The position numbers were made by a program, and so were the translations under genes. Shown piece by piece: positions 35,129-45,129 of a DNA stretch of 64,000 nucleotides. Under the pieces are notes generated by a model. That model was given only the letters and a program-made list of their open reading frames with translations, searched no databases and was not told where the DNA came from. The DNA comes from Bacteroidota bacterium (GTDB taxonomy: Bacteria > Bacteroidota > Bacteroidia > JACCXN01). Location: contig JACCXN010000009.1 in the NCBI GenBank assembly GCA_013696965.1, positions 1-64,000 of the forward strand. Reading direction: 5' to 3'. Position 1 is the first letter of the stretch. Each line of letters opens with the position of its first letter.

Positions 35129-36565
35129 TTATTCTAATACCAAAGGTTTTCCCTGGTAAAAATCCAGTACTTTCAACTTAAAAATATAATCGTACTTGGC
35201 CTGAAGCAAATTGGATTCAGCATTCACCAAACGATTTTTAGCATTGTTGTATTCAATCGCATTTAACATTCCCACATTAAAACGTTGTTCAGCATATTTA
35301 AAAGATTCCTTAAGTGCTTCCATTGATCGTGCAGTTGCATGGTGTTTTTTCAATGCAGCCACTGCATCGGCATGGGCCTGTGTCACTGTTCTGCTTAGTT
35401 GCAATTCGGCAAGTTCTAAATTATATTGAGCATTGTAACGTGCAATTTTTGCTCTTGAAACAGCCGAGCGAGTTTGAAGTCCGTTAAATATTGGAATAGT
35501 CATGAAAAAACCAATTGATTTGTTGTAATTCTCATTAATTTGATCATTAAAAGGAATTGGCTCAAAAACAGGGTTGAATGCAGGAGTAACAACAAGTTCC
35601 TGGGTGTTTGCCGTATAACCTATGGTTTGAAAACCATCCGGTTCAGCTCCAATCAGCCGCTGTCTTAATCCTGAATAACCTGTTCCTAAAGCTCCATTTA
35701 CAAATATTCTTGGGCTTATTCCACCTTTTGCAATTGCAACTCCCTTATCTGAACTTCTAACTCGGGCTTGTGCACTTTTAATTTCAGGCATTTCCTTTGC
35801 AGCATAGGTAAAAATAGTCTCTGGACTAGCAGTTAATATGTCTCCAACAGGAAGTTGCAGAATAGGTCTTACTATATTTAATTCCTTATCAAGCGGCAAG
35901 GCTAAAAAATGCCTGAGTGACAAGTAGGCCATATCCAATTGATTTTGAGAATTTACAAGGTTCAATTCTTCGGTAGCTAATTGTGCTTCCACTTCCAGAA
36001 GACTTCCCCTGGCAAGAGTTCCGGCCTCAACAAGCCTGGTGGTTCGCTTTACCTGCTGTGTTGTAATGTCAACCTGATTAATTGCAATTTGCATTAATTC
36101 CTCACTAAATAATATCTGCAAATAAGCAGTGGCAATGCTAAGAGAAATATCGTTTTTTATTCTTTCTGAATCATACTTGTTTGCCTGGTATTCAAGCTGT
36201 CCCTGCTTTATGCTATTTACGTTTTGAAAGCCACTAAACAAATTCAATCCTCCGGTTAAGGAAAAATTATTCGAACGAATCATGTCATCCGCAAATTGAT
36301 TTGTAAAGGGATCAATGGTGCGTCCAAAATTATATGAATGTGATGCATTTCCATTTACACTTGGAAGGGAATTAGCTCTGTTTTGCCATGAATTTACATT
36401 GGCCAATTCAATGTTCAAATTAGCCTGCTTTACCTGTATGTTATGTTCAAGAGCATAATCAATGCATTGTTTCAAATTCCATTTCTCCTGTGAAAAAGAA
36501 ATGATTGTTGTAAAGGATAAGAGCAACGAAAGCCAAATAGTGCTGTTTTTCTTAATCAGGTTCAT
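35129..36565 (-). CDS. TolC-family outer-membrane efflux protein
   Basis: 478 residues with a signal peptide (LIKKNSTIWLSLLLSFTTII-like), then two OEP repeats: WNLKQCIDYALEHNIQVKQA and NFSLTGGLNLFSGFQN in the first, and FMTIPIFNGLQTRSAVSRAK and YAEQRFNVGMLNAIEYNNAK in the second. The length fits the family. Trimers form the outer-membrane channel and periplasmic tunnel of tripartite pumps. It is the first gene of a tolC-hlyD-tsaB run and has a candidate promoter at 36600. Confidence 0.93.
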   Translation of the reverse strand: MNLIKKNSTIWLSLLLSFTTIISFSQEKWNLKQCIDYALEHNIQVKQANLNIELANVNSWQNRANSLPSVNGNASHSYNFGRTIDPFTNQFADDMIRSNNFSLTGGLNLFSGFQNVNSIKQGQLEYQANKYDSERIKNDISLSIATAYLQILFSEELMQIAINQVDITTQQVKRTTRLVEAGTLARGSLLEVEAQLATEELNLVNSQNQLDMAYLSLRHFLALPLDKELNIVRPILQLPVGDILTASPETIFTYAAKEMPEIKSAQARVRSSDKGVAIAKGGISPRIFVNGALGTGYSGLRQRLIGAEPDGFQTIGYTANTQELVVTPAFNPVFEPIPFNDQINENYNKSIGFFMTIPIFNGLQTRSAVSRAKIARYNAQYNLELAELQLSRTVTQAHADAVAALKKHHATARSMEALKESFKYAEQRFNVGMLNAIEYNNAKNRLVNAESNLLQAKYDYIFKLKVLDFYQGKPLVLE

Positions 36566-36599
36566 TTATCTTTTGATCTTTTGGAAATAAATAGAATTA

Positions 36600-36628
36600 C
36601 AAATGTAAATATACTTAAAGCAAACAAT
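36600..36628 (-). promoter_or_regulatory. Candidate promoter of the tolC-hlyD-tsaB operon
   Basis: On the minus strand TACATTTG (36607-36600) fits TAnnTTTG, with a TTG at 36627-36625 (17-base spacer, slightly short). The tolC start codon follows 35 bases downstream. Confidence 0.45.
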
Positions 36629-36679
36629 TGTGACCCGGAATACTTAATGAACGGATTTAAATGATTATGAATGGCATTA

Positions 36680-36707
36680 AAAAGCCCCGTTAAATAACGG
36701 GGCTTTT
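36680..36707 (-). terminator. Strong bidirectional rho-independent terminator
   Basis: The arms AAAAGCCCCGTTA and TAACGGGGCTTTT form a 13-bp stem with a very short loop. On the minus strand it ends in CTTTTTAATG. It can end transcripts coming from the PAS-SpoIIE gene at 37021-38172 and insulate the tolC operon. Confidence 0.85.
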
Positions 36708-36741
36708 CATCCTTTTTAACTCTACAAGTAAACAGTAAAGC

Positions 36742-36783
36742 TTCAGTAGTCAAAATGAAAATTAATTCATTTTGACTACTGAA
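36742..36783. repeat. Perfect 18-bp inverted repeat
   Basis: TTCAGTAGTCAAAATGAA (36742-36759) is followed after six bases (AATTAA) by its exact reverse complement (36766-36783). It is GC-poor and has no T-run, so it is not a standard terminator. It stands 35 bases beside the strong terminator. Confidence 0.85.
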
Positions 36784-37020
36784 AGGTTTGAAATCTGTTT
36801 TACTGATAAAGTCTTATCGGAATTAGACATTTGAACCCTCCTTTCTATTTGTTAGACATAAGATTAGAAGCATGGGTAAATATCTTATAACCTGCTTTCA
36901 AACCCTGTAACAACCGTTACTATTATAAAACGCAGTATTTTTATTTTAATTTTCAAAAGATTTCTTTTTTTTGAAACAGATTATTAAACGGTTTTATATA
37001 ACTTCCTTATCTAAAAGTGC

Positions 37021-38172
37021 TCAAATCCCAATTCCAATTATCAAAATATCATCGGTTTGCTCCTCCTCCTGTTTCCAATTTGTAAGGGCATAATCAAGAA
37101 AGCTTTCCTGCTCATCAGCTTCCATTTCATTAATTGTCAAAAGAAGGTCCTTAAATCTTTTCCGGTTGAGTTTTTTTCCCTGTTCACCTCCGAATTGATC
37201 GGCATAACCATCAGAAAAAAAATAAAAGGAATCATCCTGCTGCAATGGAATTTCCACTGACTCAAATGACTTCACAACATCCTGATAAAAACCAATAGGA
37301 TACCGGTTTCCTTTGACCTCAAGAACTTCTTGATTTCTTACATATAGCAAGGTTCTGAATGCACCTGAGTAAGTAAGTACTTTCTTGTCGAAATCAAAAA
37401 CCCCTATTGCTACATCCATCCCATCACTTGTTACAGTTTTACCTGAACGATTAATTGCCGTAAACAATTCCTCATCAAGAAAACGTAAAATTTGGGCAGG
37501 ATCGTTTGTTCCTCTTTTTACTACAATATCCTTTAATAAAGAATTACCAATTACTGACATTAAAGCTCCCGGAACTCCATGGCCAGTACAGTCCACGGCA
37601 GCAACAAACACTCTGTTTCCTGTTTTATAGTGAAAATAAAAATCACCACTTACAATGTCTTTTGGATTATAATAAACAAATGCTTTTTTAAAAGAGGCCT
37701 TAATGGAATCTATATCAGGCAAAATTGCTTCCTGGATTGTTTGTGCGTATTTCAGACTATCCAGTAGTTCAGAGTTTTTCTTTTGCAATTCTCTGTTTTT
37801 TTCCTGTATCCTTTCTTCGGCAATTTTTCTTTCGGTAATATCATAACCAATGCCAATAACGCTATTATCTGGGCCTTTGGATGGGCTCCACAATATCCAG
37901 CGTTTTTCTCCCCTTGCAGTTTTGAATTCTCTTTCAAAAGGAGCAGGTAGAACCTCTGACTGAATCATTAATTTCACCTCCTCCTTTACATGAATCATTT
38001 CAGCCGCATTTTTCCGGGTTAAATTAAACCAACCCTGGCCATTTAAAATTTCAGGAGAAACCCCAAGCGCTTTTGAAACAGAAGGACTAACATAATCAAG
38101 TTTACCTTGATTGTTAATTACAACAAGGAGTGTATTGAGTTTTTCAAGTATTATATCAGATATAACAGTCAT
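37021..38172 (-). CDS. PAS-SpoIIE (PP2C-type) serine phosphatase
   Basis: 383 residues. A PAS domain (about 5-115, LLVVINNQGKLDYVSPSVSK to VIGIGYDITERK) is followed by a coiled linker (about 118-145) and a SpoIIE-type phosphatase domain with YAQTIQEAILPD, YYNPKDIVSGDFYFHY and metal ligand D194 in VDCTGHGVPGA. YFFSDGYADQFGGEQGK lies near the C-terminus. It is soluble. It probably controls a partner-switch protein in response to a PAS ligand or redox signal. It is a single gene followed by the terminator at 36680. Confidence 0.92.
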   Translation of the reverse strand: MTVISDIILEKLNTLLVVINNQGKLDYVSPSVSKALGVSPEILNGQGWFNLTRKNAAEMIHVKEEVKLMIQSEVLPAPFEREFKTARGEKRWILWSPSKGPDNSVIGIGYDITERKIAEERIQEKNRELQKKNSELLDSLKYAQTIQEAILPDIDSIKASFKKAFVYYNPKDIVSGDFYFHYKTGNRVFVAAVDCTGHGVPGALMSVIGNSLLKDIVVKRGTNDPAQILRFLDEELFTAINRSGKTVTSDGMDVAIGVFDFDKKVLTYSGAFRTLLYVRNQEVLEVKGNRYPIGFYQDVVKSFESVEIPLQQDDSFYFFSDGYADQFGGEQGKKLNRKRFKDLLLTINEMEADEQESFLDYALTNWKQEEEQTDDILIIGIGI

Positions 38173-38563
38173 AACAAAAATTATTTAGCCTCTAAAGGCT
38201 TTAAAAAAGAAAAAAAAGAGAAAAAAATCGGGATTGCCTTTTAAAGGCGGTCAATTATTGATGAATGGAACAATAACGCATTCGATTATGCCAGGGGGTT
38301 GGCATCGAATTATAATAAATTGCGGTATTGTTTTTCATTTTCATTACTAAATCAGGGTGCAATGTTAAAAGAAATTAATCGATTATGCAAATTACCAATA
38401 AAGGATTTGTCCTTTAAAATTCCTGGAACTTAATCCCCTAATTATTTATTATCCTGTTGAATTCCCACTACAACAGTACTCCTGGAGTTTTTTAGCAATA
38501 AAAAAAAATGCTGAGTCCATCTATTTTGTCTCAGCTGCTTTCAAAAAAATCATAATGAATGTA
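38173..38563. other. Intergenic region with a possible gene remnant and the metH terminator
   Basis: Between the PAS-SpoIIE gene and metH. The plus-strand frame 38245-38433 is open for 62 codons without an ATG in front and reads like protein (AFDYARGLASNYNKLRYCF, ending LPIKDLSFKIPGT). I do not recognise it. A weak terminator for metH lies at 38510-38535. Confidence 0.4.
38510..38535 (-). terminator. Probable metH terminator
   Basis: The six-base arms GCTGAG and CTCAGC are separated by a 14-base loop. Read on the minus strand they are followed by about nine Ts. It stands 28 bases behind the metH stop. Confidence 0.5.
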
Positions 38564-41500
38564 TCAATAACTAAGATTGCTACTTAGCCATTTTTCAATT
38601 TCAGTTACAGGCATGTTTTTTCTTTTAGAATAATTTTCAACCTGTTCTTTTGTAATTTTTCCAAGGCCGAAATATTGGGATTCAGGATGAGAAAAATACA
38701 AACCAGAAACCGAAGAAACAGGATACATTGCCATGCTTTCTGTAAGATTAATCCCTGTTGTTTTCTCTACTTCAAAAAGTTTGAATTGCAATACTTTTTC
38801 TGTATGGTCAGGACAGGCAGGATAACCTTGTGCTGGCCTAATTCCCCGGTAATTTTCTTTAATAATGCTTTCCTTATCCAGCTCTTCATCCTTTGCATAA
38901 CCCCAAAACTCTTTCCTTACTTTAAGATGCATTAATTCTGCAAAGGCCTCTGCAAGACGATCGGCAAGAGCTTTTAACAGTATTGAATTGTAATCATCAT
39001 GATCTTGTTCAAATTGCTGCACCCATTTTTCCATGCCAATACCAGTAGTTACAGCAAATCCTCCAATATAATCAGTTACACCGGAATCTTTTGGAGCAAT
39101 AAAATCAGACAAAGCAAGATTACTATGGCCCTGAGGTTTCAAAGTCTGCTGCCTAAGGGTATGTAACACTGTTTTAACTTTCCCAGATGGCTCATCATCA
39201 TAAATAATAATATCATCATTTGTGGAATTAGCAGGATAAAAACCTACTACGGCATTGGCTTGTATCCATTTCTCATTAATAATCCTTGAAAGCATCAGCT
39301 TTGCATCATTATACAATTTTGTTGCTTCCATTCCTTTTTCAGGATCGCTTAAAATTTTAGGATAACTTCCCTTCATCTCCCAGGTATGAAAAAATGGAGT
39401 CCAGTCAATAAATTCAGCAATTTGATCTAAGGGAAAAGCTTCGAAAAATTTATTCCCTATAAAAGCAGGTTTTTGTATTTGTGTTTGTTCCCAATTAATT
39501 TTAAGTTTATTTCTGCGTGCCTGATCCAAAGAAATGAATTTAACAGCTGAATGCGCATTCTTGTTTGCTTCCCTTAATCGTTCATATTCAACATTTGTCT
39601 TTTCCAAAAAATCAGCCCTCAAGTGATCAGATAATAAAGTGCTGGCAACAGTAACACTCCTTGATGCATCGTTTACATGAACAACAGGCAAAGAGTAACA
39701 GGGAGCTATTTTAACAGCTGTATGAACCTTTGAAGTAGTTGCCCCGCCAATTAACAAAGGCACCTTGAATCCTTGTCTTTGCATTTCTTTGGCAACATGT
39801 ACCATTTCATCAAGAGATGGAGTAATTAAACCACTCAAACCAATAATATCAACATTTTCTGCCCTTGCAGCCTCCAGAATTTTTTCGGCAGGAACCATTA
39901 CCCCCAAATCAATTATTTCGAAATTATTGCAAGCAAGCACCACCCCTACTATGTTTTTTCCTATATCATGCACATCCCCTTTCACAGTAGCTAAAAGCAC
40001 TTTCCCTGCATTTTTTGAAACATCGCTTGCTGATTTTTCTGCCTCAAGAAAGGGGAGTAAATAAGCCACTGCTTTTTTCATTACCCTGGCGCTTTTTACA
40101 ACCTGTGGTAAAAACATTTTTCCTGATCCAAACAAATCCCCAACCACATTCATTCCCTCCATCAAAGGCCCTTCAATAATATGCAAGGACCTGTCAAATT
40201 TCTTCCTTGCTTCATCTAAATCTTCTTCAATATAATCTACCACGCCCTTTACCAAAGAATGTGTGAACCTTTCTTGCAAATCAAGTTTTCTCCAGGACAA
40301 ATCCTTTTCTATCTTTTTTCCTTCTCCTTTTAGCGTTTCTGCATAGGTAACCAGCGTTTCTGTTGCATCCTCTTTTCGGTTCAATAAAACATCTTCTACT
40401 AGTTCAAGTAATTCTTTTGGAACCTGGTCATAAACCTGCAACATTCCAGGATTTACTATTCCCATATCCATTCCCGCTTTAATTGCATGATAAAGAAAAG
40501 CAGAATGAATGGCCTCTCTCATTAAATCATTGCCACGAAACGAAAAAGAAACATTACTTACTCCCCCACTTACTTTTGCTAATGGAAGATTCTTCTTTAT
40601 CCATTTTGTAGCGTTAAAAAAATCAAGTGCATTTAATTTATGTTCATCCATTCCTGTTGCAACAGGAAAGATGTTTGGATCAAAAATTATATCCTGGGCA
40701 GGAAAGTTAAGTTTATCTACCAAAATAGAATAAGCTCTGCTGCATATTTCTATTCTTCGCTCGTAGGTATCAGCCTGGCCTTTTTCATCGAAGGCCATTA
40801 CGATTACTGCTGCTCCGTATCTTTTTACTTTAAGGGCCTGATCAATAAACACTTTCTCTCCCTCTTTCAAACTTATGGAATTAACAATTCCTTTACCCTG
40901 TACACATTTCAAACCTGCTTCAATCACATTCCATTTTGAAGAATCAATCATAATTGGAAGTTTGGAAATATCAGGTTCTGCAGCAATAAGGTTAAGAAAT
41001 TTTACCATCGCAGCTTCAGAATCAATCATACCTTCATCCATGTTCACATCAATAACCTGTGCGCCACCTTCAACCTGGTCTCTGGCAATGGCAAGGGCAC
41101 CCTCATAATCCCCTGAAGTAATTAATTTAGCGAATTTCCTTGAACCAGTAATATTAGTTCTCTCACCTACGTTCATGAAATTGCTTTCCTTTCGCATTGT
41201 TACGGGCTCTAATCCACTTAACCTTAACAAAGATTCAATAGCAGGTACAATCCGGGGCTTACCTTTAGCAGCAGCTTCAGCAATATGCCTGATGTGATCA
41301 GGAGTTGTTCCGCAGCAGCCTCCCACAATGTTTACAAATCCACTTGAAATAAAATCATGAATATGCCCGCACATATCAGAAGGAGATTGGTCATACTCAC
41401 CAAATTGATTTGGCAATCCGGCATTTGGATATGCACTGATATAAAATGGTGATTTTTGTGAAAGCTCTTCAATATAAGGGCGCATATCAGCTGCTCCAAG

Positions 41501-42229
41501 TGCACAATTCAATCCTATACTAAGCAAACCTAAATGAGATACTGAATTAATAAAAGCCTCAACTGTTTGTCCGGACAATGTTCTTCCACTGGCATCTGTT
41601 ATAGTTCCAGAAACCATTACAGGAAGTCTCTTTCCACAAAATTCGAAATAGCTATCAAGGGCATAAAGGGCTGCTTTGCAATTCAGGGTGTCAAAAACAG
41701 TTTCTATCAAAACTAAATCTACCCCTCCCTCTATTAGTCCTTTGGCTTGAACAGTATATGCATCAACCAATTCATCAAATGTAACTGCACGATATCCCGG
41801 ATCATTTACATCAGGAGACATAGAGGCTGTGCGATTAGTGGGGCCAATAGCCCCAGCTACAAAACGTGGTTTATCTGGATTTAACAGTGTAAATTCTACT
41901 GCTGCCTTTTTTGCTATAACTGCAGAATTAAAATTAAGTTCATAAGCAAGTTCTTGCATATCATAATCTGCAAGGGAAATAACATTGGCATTAAAAGTAT
42001 TGGTTTCAATAATATCTGCCCCGGCATTAAGATATGCTTTGTGGATGGCCTCTATAATTTCGGGTTGGGTGAGTGATAAAAGATCATTATTACCTTTAAT
42101 ATCTTTATGAAAATTTTTAAATCTTTCTCCACGGTAATCTTGTTCTGTTAACCTGTAATCCTGAATCATGGTACCCATTGCACCATCAATTACAAGTATC
42201 CTTTTTTCTAATTCTTTATTTATATTCAC
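38564..42229 (-). CDS. metH: Cobalamin-dependent methionine synthase
   Basis: 1221 residues, the full four-module enzyme that methylates homocysteine with methyltetrahydrofolate. The homocysteine domain (about 1-325) has [12 protein letters not shown] and the zinc cysteines in GLNCALG and GGCCGTT. The folate domain (about 345-610) has [14 protein letters not shown]. The cobalamin domain (about 645-880) has [12 protein letters not shown], where H754 is the lower cobalt ligand. The reactivation domain (about 890-1221) has GFYPANS and [12 protein letters not shown], then [15 protein letters not shown]. The gene is intact. The leader before 42229 is short, and no cobalamin riboswitch is visible. 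It is transcribed alone, downstream of the cytochrome-oxidase operon. Confidence 0.98.
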   Translation of the reverse strand: MNINKELEKRILVIDGAMGTMIQDYRLTEQDYRGERFKNFHKDIKGNNDLLSLTQPEIIEAIHKAYLNAGADIIETNTFNANVISLADYDMQELAYELNFNSAVIAKKAAVEFTLLNPDKPRFVAGAIGPTNRTASMSPDVNDPGYRAVTFDELVDAYTVQAKGLIEGGVDLVLIETVFDTLNCKAALYALDSYFEFCGKRLPVMVSGTITDASGRTLSGQTVEAFINSVSHLGLLSIGLNCALGAADMRPYIEELSQKSPFYISAYPNAGLPNQFGEYDQSPSDMCGHIHDFISSGFVNIVGGCCGTTPDHIRHIAEAAAKGKPRIVPAIESLLRLSGLEPVTMRKESNFMNVGERTNITGSRKFAKLITSGDYEGALAIARDQVEGGAQVIDVNMDEGMIDSEAAMVKFLNLIAAEPDISKLPIMIDSSKWNVIEAGLKCVQGKGIVNSISLKEGEKVFIDQALKVKRYGAAVIVMAFDEKGQADTYERRIEICSRAYSILVDKLNFPAQDIIFDPNIFPVATGMDEHKLNALDFFNATKWIKKNLPLAKVSGGVSNVSFSFRGNDLMREAIHSAFLYHAIKAGMDMGIVNPGMLQVYDQVPKELLELVEDVLLNRKEDATETLVTYAETLKGEGKKIEKDLSWRKLDLQERFTHSLVKGVVDYIEEDLDEARKKFDRSLHIIEGPLMEGMNVVGDLFGSGKMFLPQVVKSARVMKKAVAYLLPFLEAEKSASDVSKNAGKVLLATVKGDVHDIGKNIVGVVLACNNFEIIDLGVMVPAEKILEAARAENVDIIGLSGLITPSLDEMVHVAKEMQRQGFKVPLLIGGATTSKVHTAVKIAPCYSLPVVHVNDASRSVTVASTLLSDHLRADFLEKTNVEYERLREANKNAHSAVKFISLDQARRNKLKINWEQTQIQKPAFIGNKFFEAFPLDQIAEFIDWTPFFHTWEMKGSYPKILSDPEKGMEATKLYNDAKLMLSRIINEKWIQANAVVGFYPANSTNDDIIIYDDEPSGKVKTVLHTLRQQTLKPQGHSNLALSDFIAPKDSGVTDYIGGFAVTTGIGMEKWVQQFEQDHDDYNSILLKALADRLAEAFAELMHLKVRKEFWGYAKDEELDKESIIKENYRGIRPAQGYPACPDHTEKVLQFKLFEVEKTTGINLTESMAMYPVSSVSGLYFSHPESQYFGLGKITKEQVENYSKRKNMPVTEIEKWLSSNLSY

Positions 42230-42329
42230 TTTTATACAGTTTTAAAGGTGCAAATAAAATTGCCATGGAATAATTTAAGGGCGGTATTTGAACCTGAAAT
42301 TATAATGCTTGGGGAAGAAACATCTTAAA

Positions 42330-42608
42330 TTAAAAAAGTTTAAATCCTGAAGCCTTAAACTTCATAAACTTCTCATTTATTTTATCCTTAAAAAACAGGT
42401 AAAACATTCCCATTAACAGCAAATACGGAACAGCCATTAAATAAAGTATGCCGGTATTCAAACCTTTTCCCACATTATTGGATTCATTTTCAATATTTGA
42501 GGTTGCTACTGCTTTACACATGGCGCACTGCCCAAAAACTGAATCCTGCTCAAGAACCAGGATCAAAAGCAGGATAAGGGGAAGAAAAAATTTCAATAGC
42601 TTTTGCAT
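42330..42608 (-). CDS. Small CxxC membrane protein of the cytochrome-oxidase operon
   Basis: 92 residues. A signal peptide or first helix (about 4-20) is followed by GQCAMCKAV, with a CxxC pair, a Ser/Asn-rich stretch and a second helix (LNTGILYLMAVPYLLLMGMFYLFF) with a charged tail. Proteins of this shape close the oxidase assembly gene clusters in many Bacteroidota. The CxxC suggests a copper or thiol role, but this is inference only. Confidence 0.7.
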   Translation of the reverse strand: MQKLLKFFLPLILLLILVLEQDSVFGQCAMCKAVATSNIENESNNVGKGLNTGILYLMAVPYLLLMGMFYLFFKDKINEKFMKFKASGFKLF

Positions 42609-42630
42609 AAATCAAAATTAATAAAAGCGA

Positions 42631-43158
42631 TTAATAATAAGGGGCTATCATTAAATAAACAATTACACCTGTAATTGAAACATAAAGCCAAAGGGGCAAT
42701 GTCCAACGGGCAATTTTTTTGTGCTTGTCAAACTTTTCCATTAGAGCCCTTGAATAAGTTAGCAATACCAATGGCACTATTAAGGCGGCAAGTACAATAT
42801 GAGTAAGCAGGAAAAAGTAGTATACATTTCTTATCATTCCAACTCCGCCAAAAATAGCTGGCTCAGCCGTTGCATGATAAGCAATATACAGAAGTAAAAA
42901 TAATACCGAGAGAAAAAAAGCTGCATACATGAGTTTTTTATGACGGTCTATGTTTTTGTTTTTTATAGCCACAAATGCAAGAATCAAAACAAGGGCTGTT
43001 AATGCATTTATAACTGCATTGATTGCTGGAAGAATTGTAATTCTTCCACCTAAATCAGCTTTAGGAGCAAAAAACAAAATTGCTACGGCAAGGGGAATAA
43101 CAATTGAAACTGCAATTATCAAAGGCAACAATGATTTTTCTTTTATGACAATATTCAT
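42631..43158 (-). CDS. DUF420 membrane protein (oxidase assembly-like)
   Basis: 175 residues with five hydrophobic helices. INAVINALTALVLILAFVAI, NIDRHKKLMYAAFFLSVLFL, ILLTHIVLA-type stretches (FFLLTHIVLAALIVPLVLLT) and HKKIARWTLPLWLYVSITGV carry the conserved His residues of DUF420, which includes CtaM, needed for assembly of haem-copper oxidases in Firmicutes. The ATG overlaps the stop of the SCO gene (ATGA), indicating translational coupling within the operon. Confidence 0.88.
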   Translation of the reverse strand: MNIVIKEKSLLPLIIAVSIVIPLAVAILFFAPKADLGGRITILPAINAVINALTALVLILAFVAIKNKNIDRHKKLMYAAFFLSVLFLLLYIAYHATAEPAIFGGVGMIRNVYYFFLLTHIVLAALIVPLVLLTYSRALMEKFDKHKKIARWTLPLWLYVSITGVIVYLMIAPYY

Positions 43159-43862
43159 TTTTCTTTTTTCTTAGATTTTTTTGGAACCATTTCCTCAGCA
43201 ATAAGCACTTTTATGGCATCAATCAATTTGTTTATTTCTGTAAGACTTGTGCCATCATAGAATCCTCTTATTCTTTTTTTCTTATCAATCAAAACAAAAA
43301 GTTCCGAATGCAGAAACCCACCAGGAGCTAGTACATCCTCTTCTGCACTAACTAAATAGCTATAAACTCCTTGCTTGTATATCTCATCTTTATTGCCGGT
43401 TACAAAATGCCAGTTTTCCCCTGCATGTGCTTGTTGAGCATAAGCTGCCAGAGCTTCAACAGTGTCTTTTTCTGGGTCAACTGTATGCGAAAGAAACATT
43501 ACCTGTGGAAAATCTTTTAGCTTTTCCTGAACCCTTAGCATTCCTGCGGTCATTTTAGGACAAATACCTGGGCAAGTGGTGAAAAAGAAATCGGCTACAT
43601 AAATTTTATCTTCGAAATTCTTTTGCGTAACTATATCACCATGCTGATTAACAAAAGCGAAATCCTTAACAGTATGATATATTGTATCAACTACTTGCTT
43701 TCCATCAACCACGCTTATTTCAACATCCTTTTCACCATAAAAAGGAAGGGAAAGCATATTGTGCTTTCCCAAAGTAAGAATAAAGTAAACTGATGCAGGT
43801 AAAAGCAGCAGAACTACTAAAAAAATGGTTTTTAAATACCTGTTCCTTTTATTTTCTGACAT
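43155..43862 (-). CDS. SCO1/SenC-family copper chaperone
   Basis: 235 residues with one N-terminal anchor (about 12-30) and a thioredoxin-like domain. DFFFTTCPGICPKMT contains the copper cysteines C97 and C101, and PGGFLHSE contains the third ligand H185. LSHTVDPEKDTVE is typical. SCO proteins deliver copper to the CuA site of cytochrome oxidase subunit II. It lies 6 bases downstream of the subunit IV gene and overlaps DUF420 by 4 bases. Confidence 0.94.
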   Translation of the reverse strand: MSENKRNRYLKTIFLVVLLLLPASVYFILTLGKHNMLSLPFYGEKDVEISVVDGKQVVDTIYHTVKDFAFVNQHGDIVTQKNFEDKIYVADFFFTTCPGICPKMTAGMLRVQEKLKDFPQVMFLSHTVDPEKDTVEALAAYAQQAHAGENWHFVTGNKDEIYKQGVYSYLVSAEEDVLAPGGFLHSELFVLIDKKKRIRGFYDGTSLTEINKLIDAIKVLIAEEMVPKKSKKKEK

Positions 43863-43868
43863 TTCAAA

Positions 43869-44237
43869 TTACCATCCAAACAATTTGTCGATTTGAAAAA
43901 TATAAGTCGCCTCGATAAGTGAAATAAATATCAGATAAAAGATAAAGAATAAAAATGGTCCCAGGATAGTAATCCGTAGCGATTTAACCTCATCACCAAG
44001 ATGCATGTATGACATTACTATATAACCTGCTTTTACAAGAGTAAGTGTAATAAAGGTAACAAATAGAAATGTTTTCATTCCTGGATCTCTGGAGAACATT
44101 AAACCAAGTGTAACCTCAACAATAGTTACAATTAGCAGTATCCAGAATATCTGCCATATTTTTTTTCTTTTTTTAACACCTTCCTCTTCTGAATGATGTG
44201 CATCCAATGAGTATTCAATTATGTCATCTCTCTTCAT
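43869..44237 (-). CDS. Cytochrome c oxidase subunit IV family protein
   Basis: 122 residues with three hydrophobic helices (about 29-47, 53-72 and 84-110) behind an acidic/His-rich N-terminus (SLDAHHSEEEGVKKRKK). TFITLTLVKAGYIVMSYMHL is the characteristic middle part of prokaryotic COX4/CyoD-like subunits. It follows the subunit III gene by 38 bases in the same operon. Confidence 0.88.
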   Translation of the reverse strand: MKRDDIIEYSLDAHHSEEEGVKKRKKIWQIFWILLIVTIVEVTLGLMFSRDPGMKTFLFVTFITLTLVKAGYIVMSYMHLGDEVKSLRITILGPFLFFIFYLIFISLIEATYIFQIDKLFGW

Positions 44238-44275
44238 TTGACTATTTTATTTGTTAACGTGTGTTTATGTTTTTA

Positions 44276-45073
44276 TTATAGAAGGTAGAAAAAGGTAAAT
44301 ACAAATACCCATACTAAATCCACAAAATGCCAGTAAAGACCAGTTTTTTCAACCATTTCATAATGACCCTTACGTTCGAATTCTCCATCAATTACCTTTG
44401 TAAGAATTAAAATGTTAATTATAACTCCGCTAAAAACGTGGAATCCGTGAAAACCAGTTATAAAAAAGAAAAAATTAGCAAAAAGTGGCACACCATATTC
44501 ATTAACTACCATATTTGCTCCATGAACTACAGTGCCTGCCTCAATCATTGCAGCAGCTTCTGCTCCGGTAACAACAGCACCATTAACACCAGGGAATTTA
44601 AGACCATCCTGGATAAATTGTACAACAGTACCATCAGCAAGCATTAATGCACCTTGCTCAGTTCCATGAATGAAATGATACCACTCCCAAGCCTGGGAGC
44701 CAACGAAGATAAACCCTCCGATAATAGTTAATATCATCCATTTAATTACATTTTTCTTATCCATCCTGTGACCGGCTTCTACAGCAAGAACCATAGTAAC
44801 AGAACTCATAATTAATATAAAAGTCATAAGACCTACATATGCAAGTTCTATATGTCCGGCATAAAACGGGAAATGTGTAAAAACATCTCCTGCTACGGGC
44901 CATACATCTTCAAACCTATGGCGCATAAAGCCATAAGCAGTTAATAATGCGGAAAATGTAAAAGCATCAGAAATGAGGAAAAACCACATCATCATTTTTC
45001 CGTAACTTATCTTAAAGGGAGATTGTCCTCCACCCCAAGGGTTTCCTTCAGCGGTTTGAGCTGCACCAGCCAT
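44276..45073 (-). CDS. Cytochrome c oxidase subunit III (long form)
   Basis: 265 residues. Seven-helix-type layout: MMMWFFLISDAFTFSALLTA, IELAYVGLMTFILIMSSVTM, VIKWMILTIIGGFIFVGSQAWEW, then a hydrophilic insertion of about 60 residues (HGTEQGALMLADGT to VVNEYG), then ANFFFFITGFHGFHVFSGVI and GLYWHFVDLVWVFVFTFFYL. The final WHFVDLVW and FHGFHVFSG are subunit III signatures. It is not catalytic but stabilises COX1 and may bind lipid or oxygen paths. Confidence 0.95.
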   Translation of the reverse strand: MAGAAQTAEGNPWGGGQSPFKISYGKMMMWFFLISDAFTFSALLTAYGFMRHRFEDVWPVAGDVFTHFPFYAGHIELAYVGLMTFILIMSSVTMVLAVEAGHRMDKKNVIKWMILTIIGGFIFVGSQAWEWYHFIHGTEQGALMLADGTVVQFIQDGLKFPGVNGAVVTGAEAAAMIEAGTVVHGANMVVNEYGVPLFANFFFFITGFHGFHVFSGVIINILILTKVIDGEFERKGHYEMVEKTGLYWHFVDLVWVFVFTFFYLL

Positions 45074-45129
45074 ACTTATTCTAGGTTTTAGTTAAAAATG
45101 TAATCTGTTATAAAATATTTTGTGCAAGT

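Larger units (their letters stand above)
36566..37020. other. Intergenic region with a terminator, a long hairpin and a promoter
   Basis: This 455-base gap contains the tolC promoter (36600-36628), a strong bidirectional terminator (36680-36707) and an 18-bp perfect hairpin (36742-36783). The rest (36784-37020) shows no ORF that I can support. Confidence 0.7.

Noticed and set aside
36562-36753. 63-codon minus-strand frame in front of tolC
   Set aside because: It runs across a strong terminator stem and the tolC promoter and has no protein-like features.
42230-42329. Cobalamin riboswitch upstream of metH
   Set aside because: The leader is only about 100 bases and lacks the conserved B12-box and the length of such an RNA.
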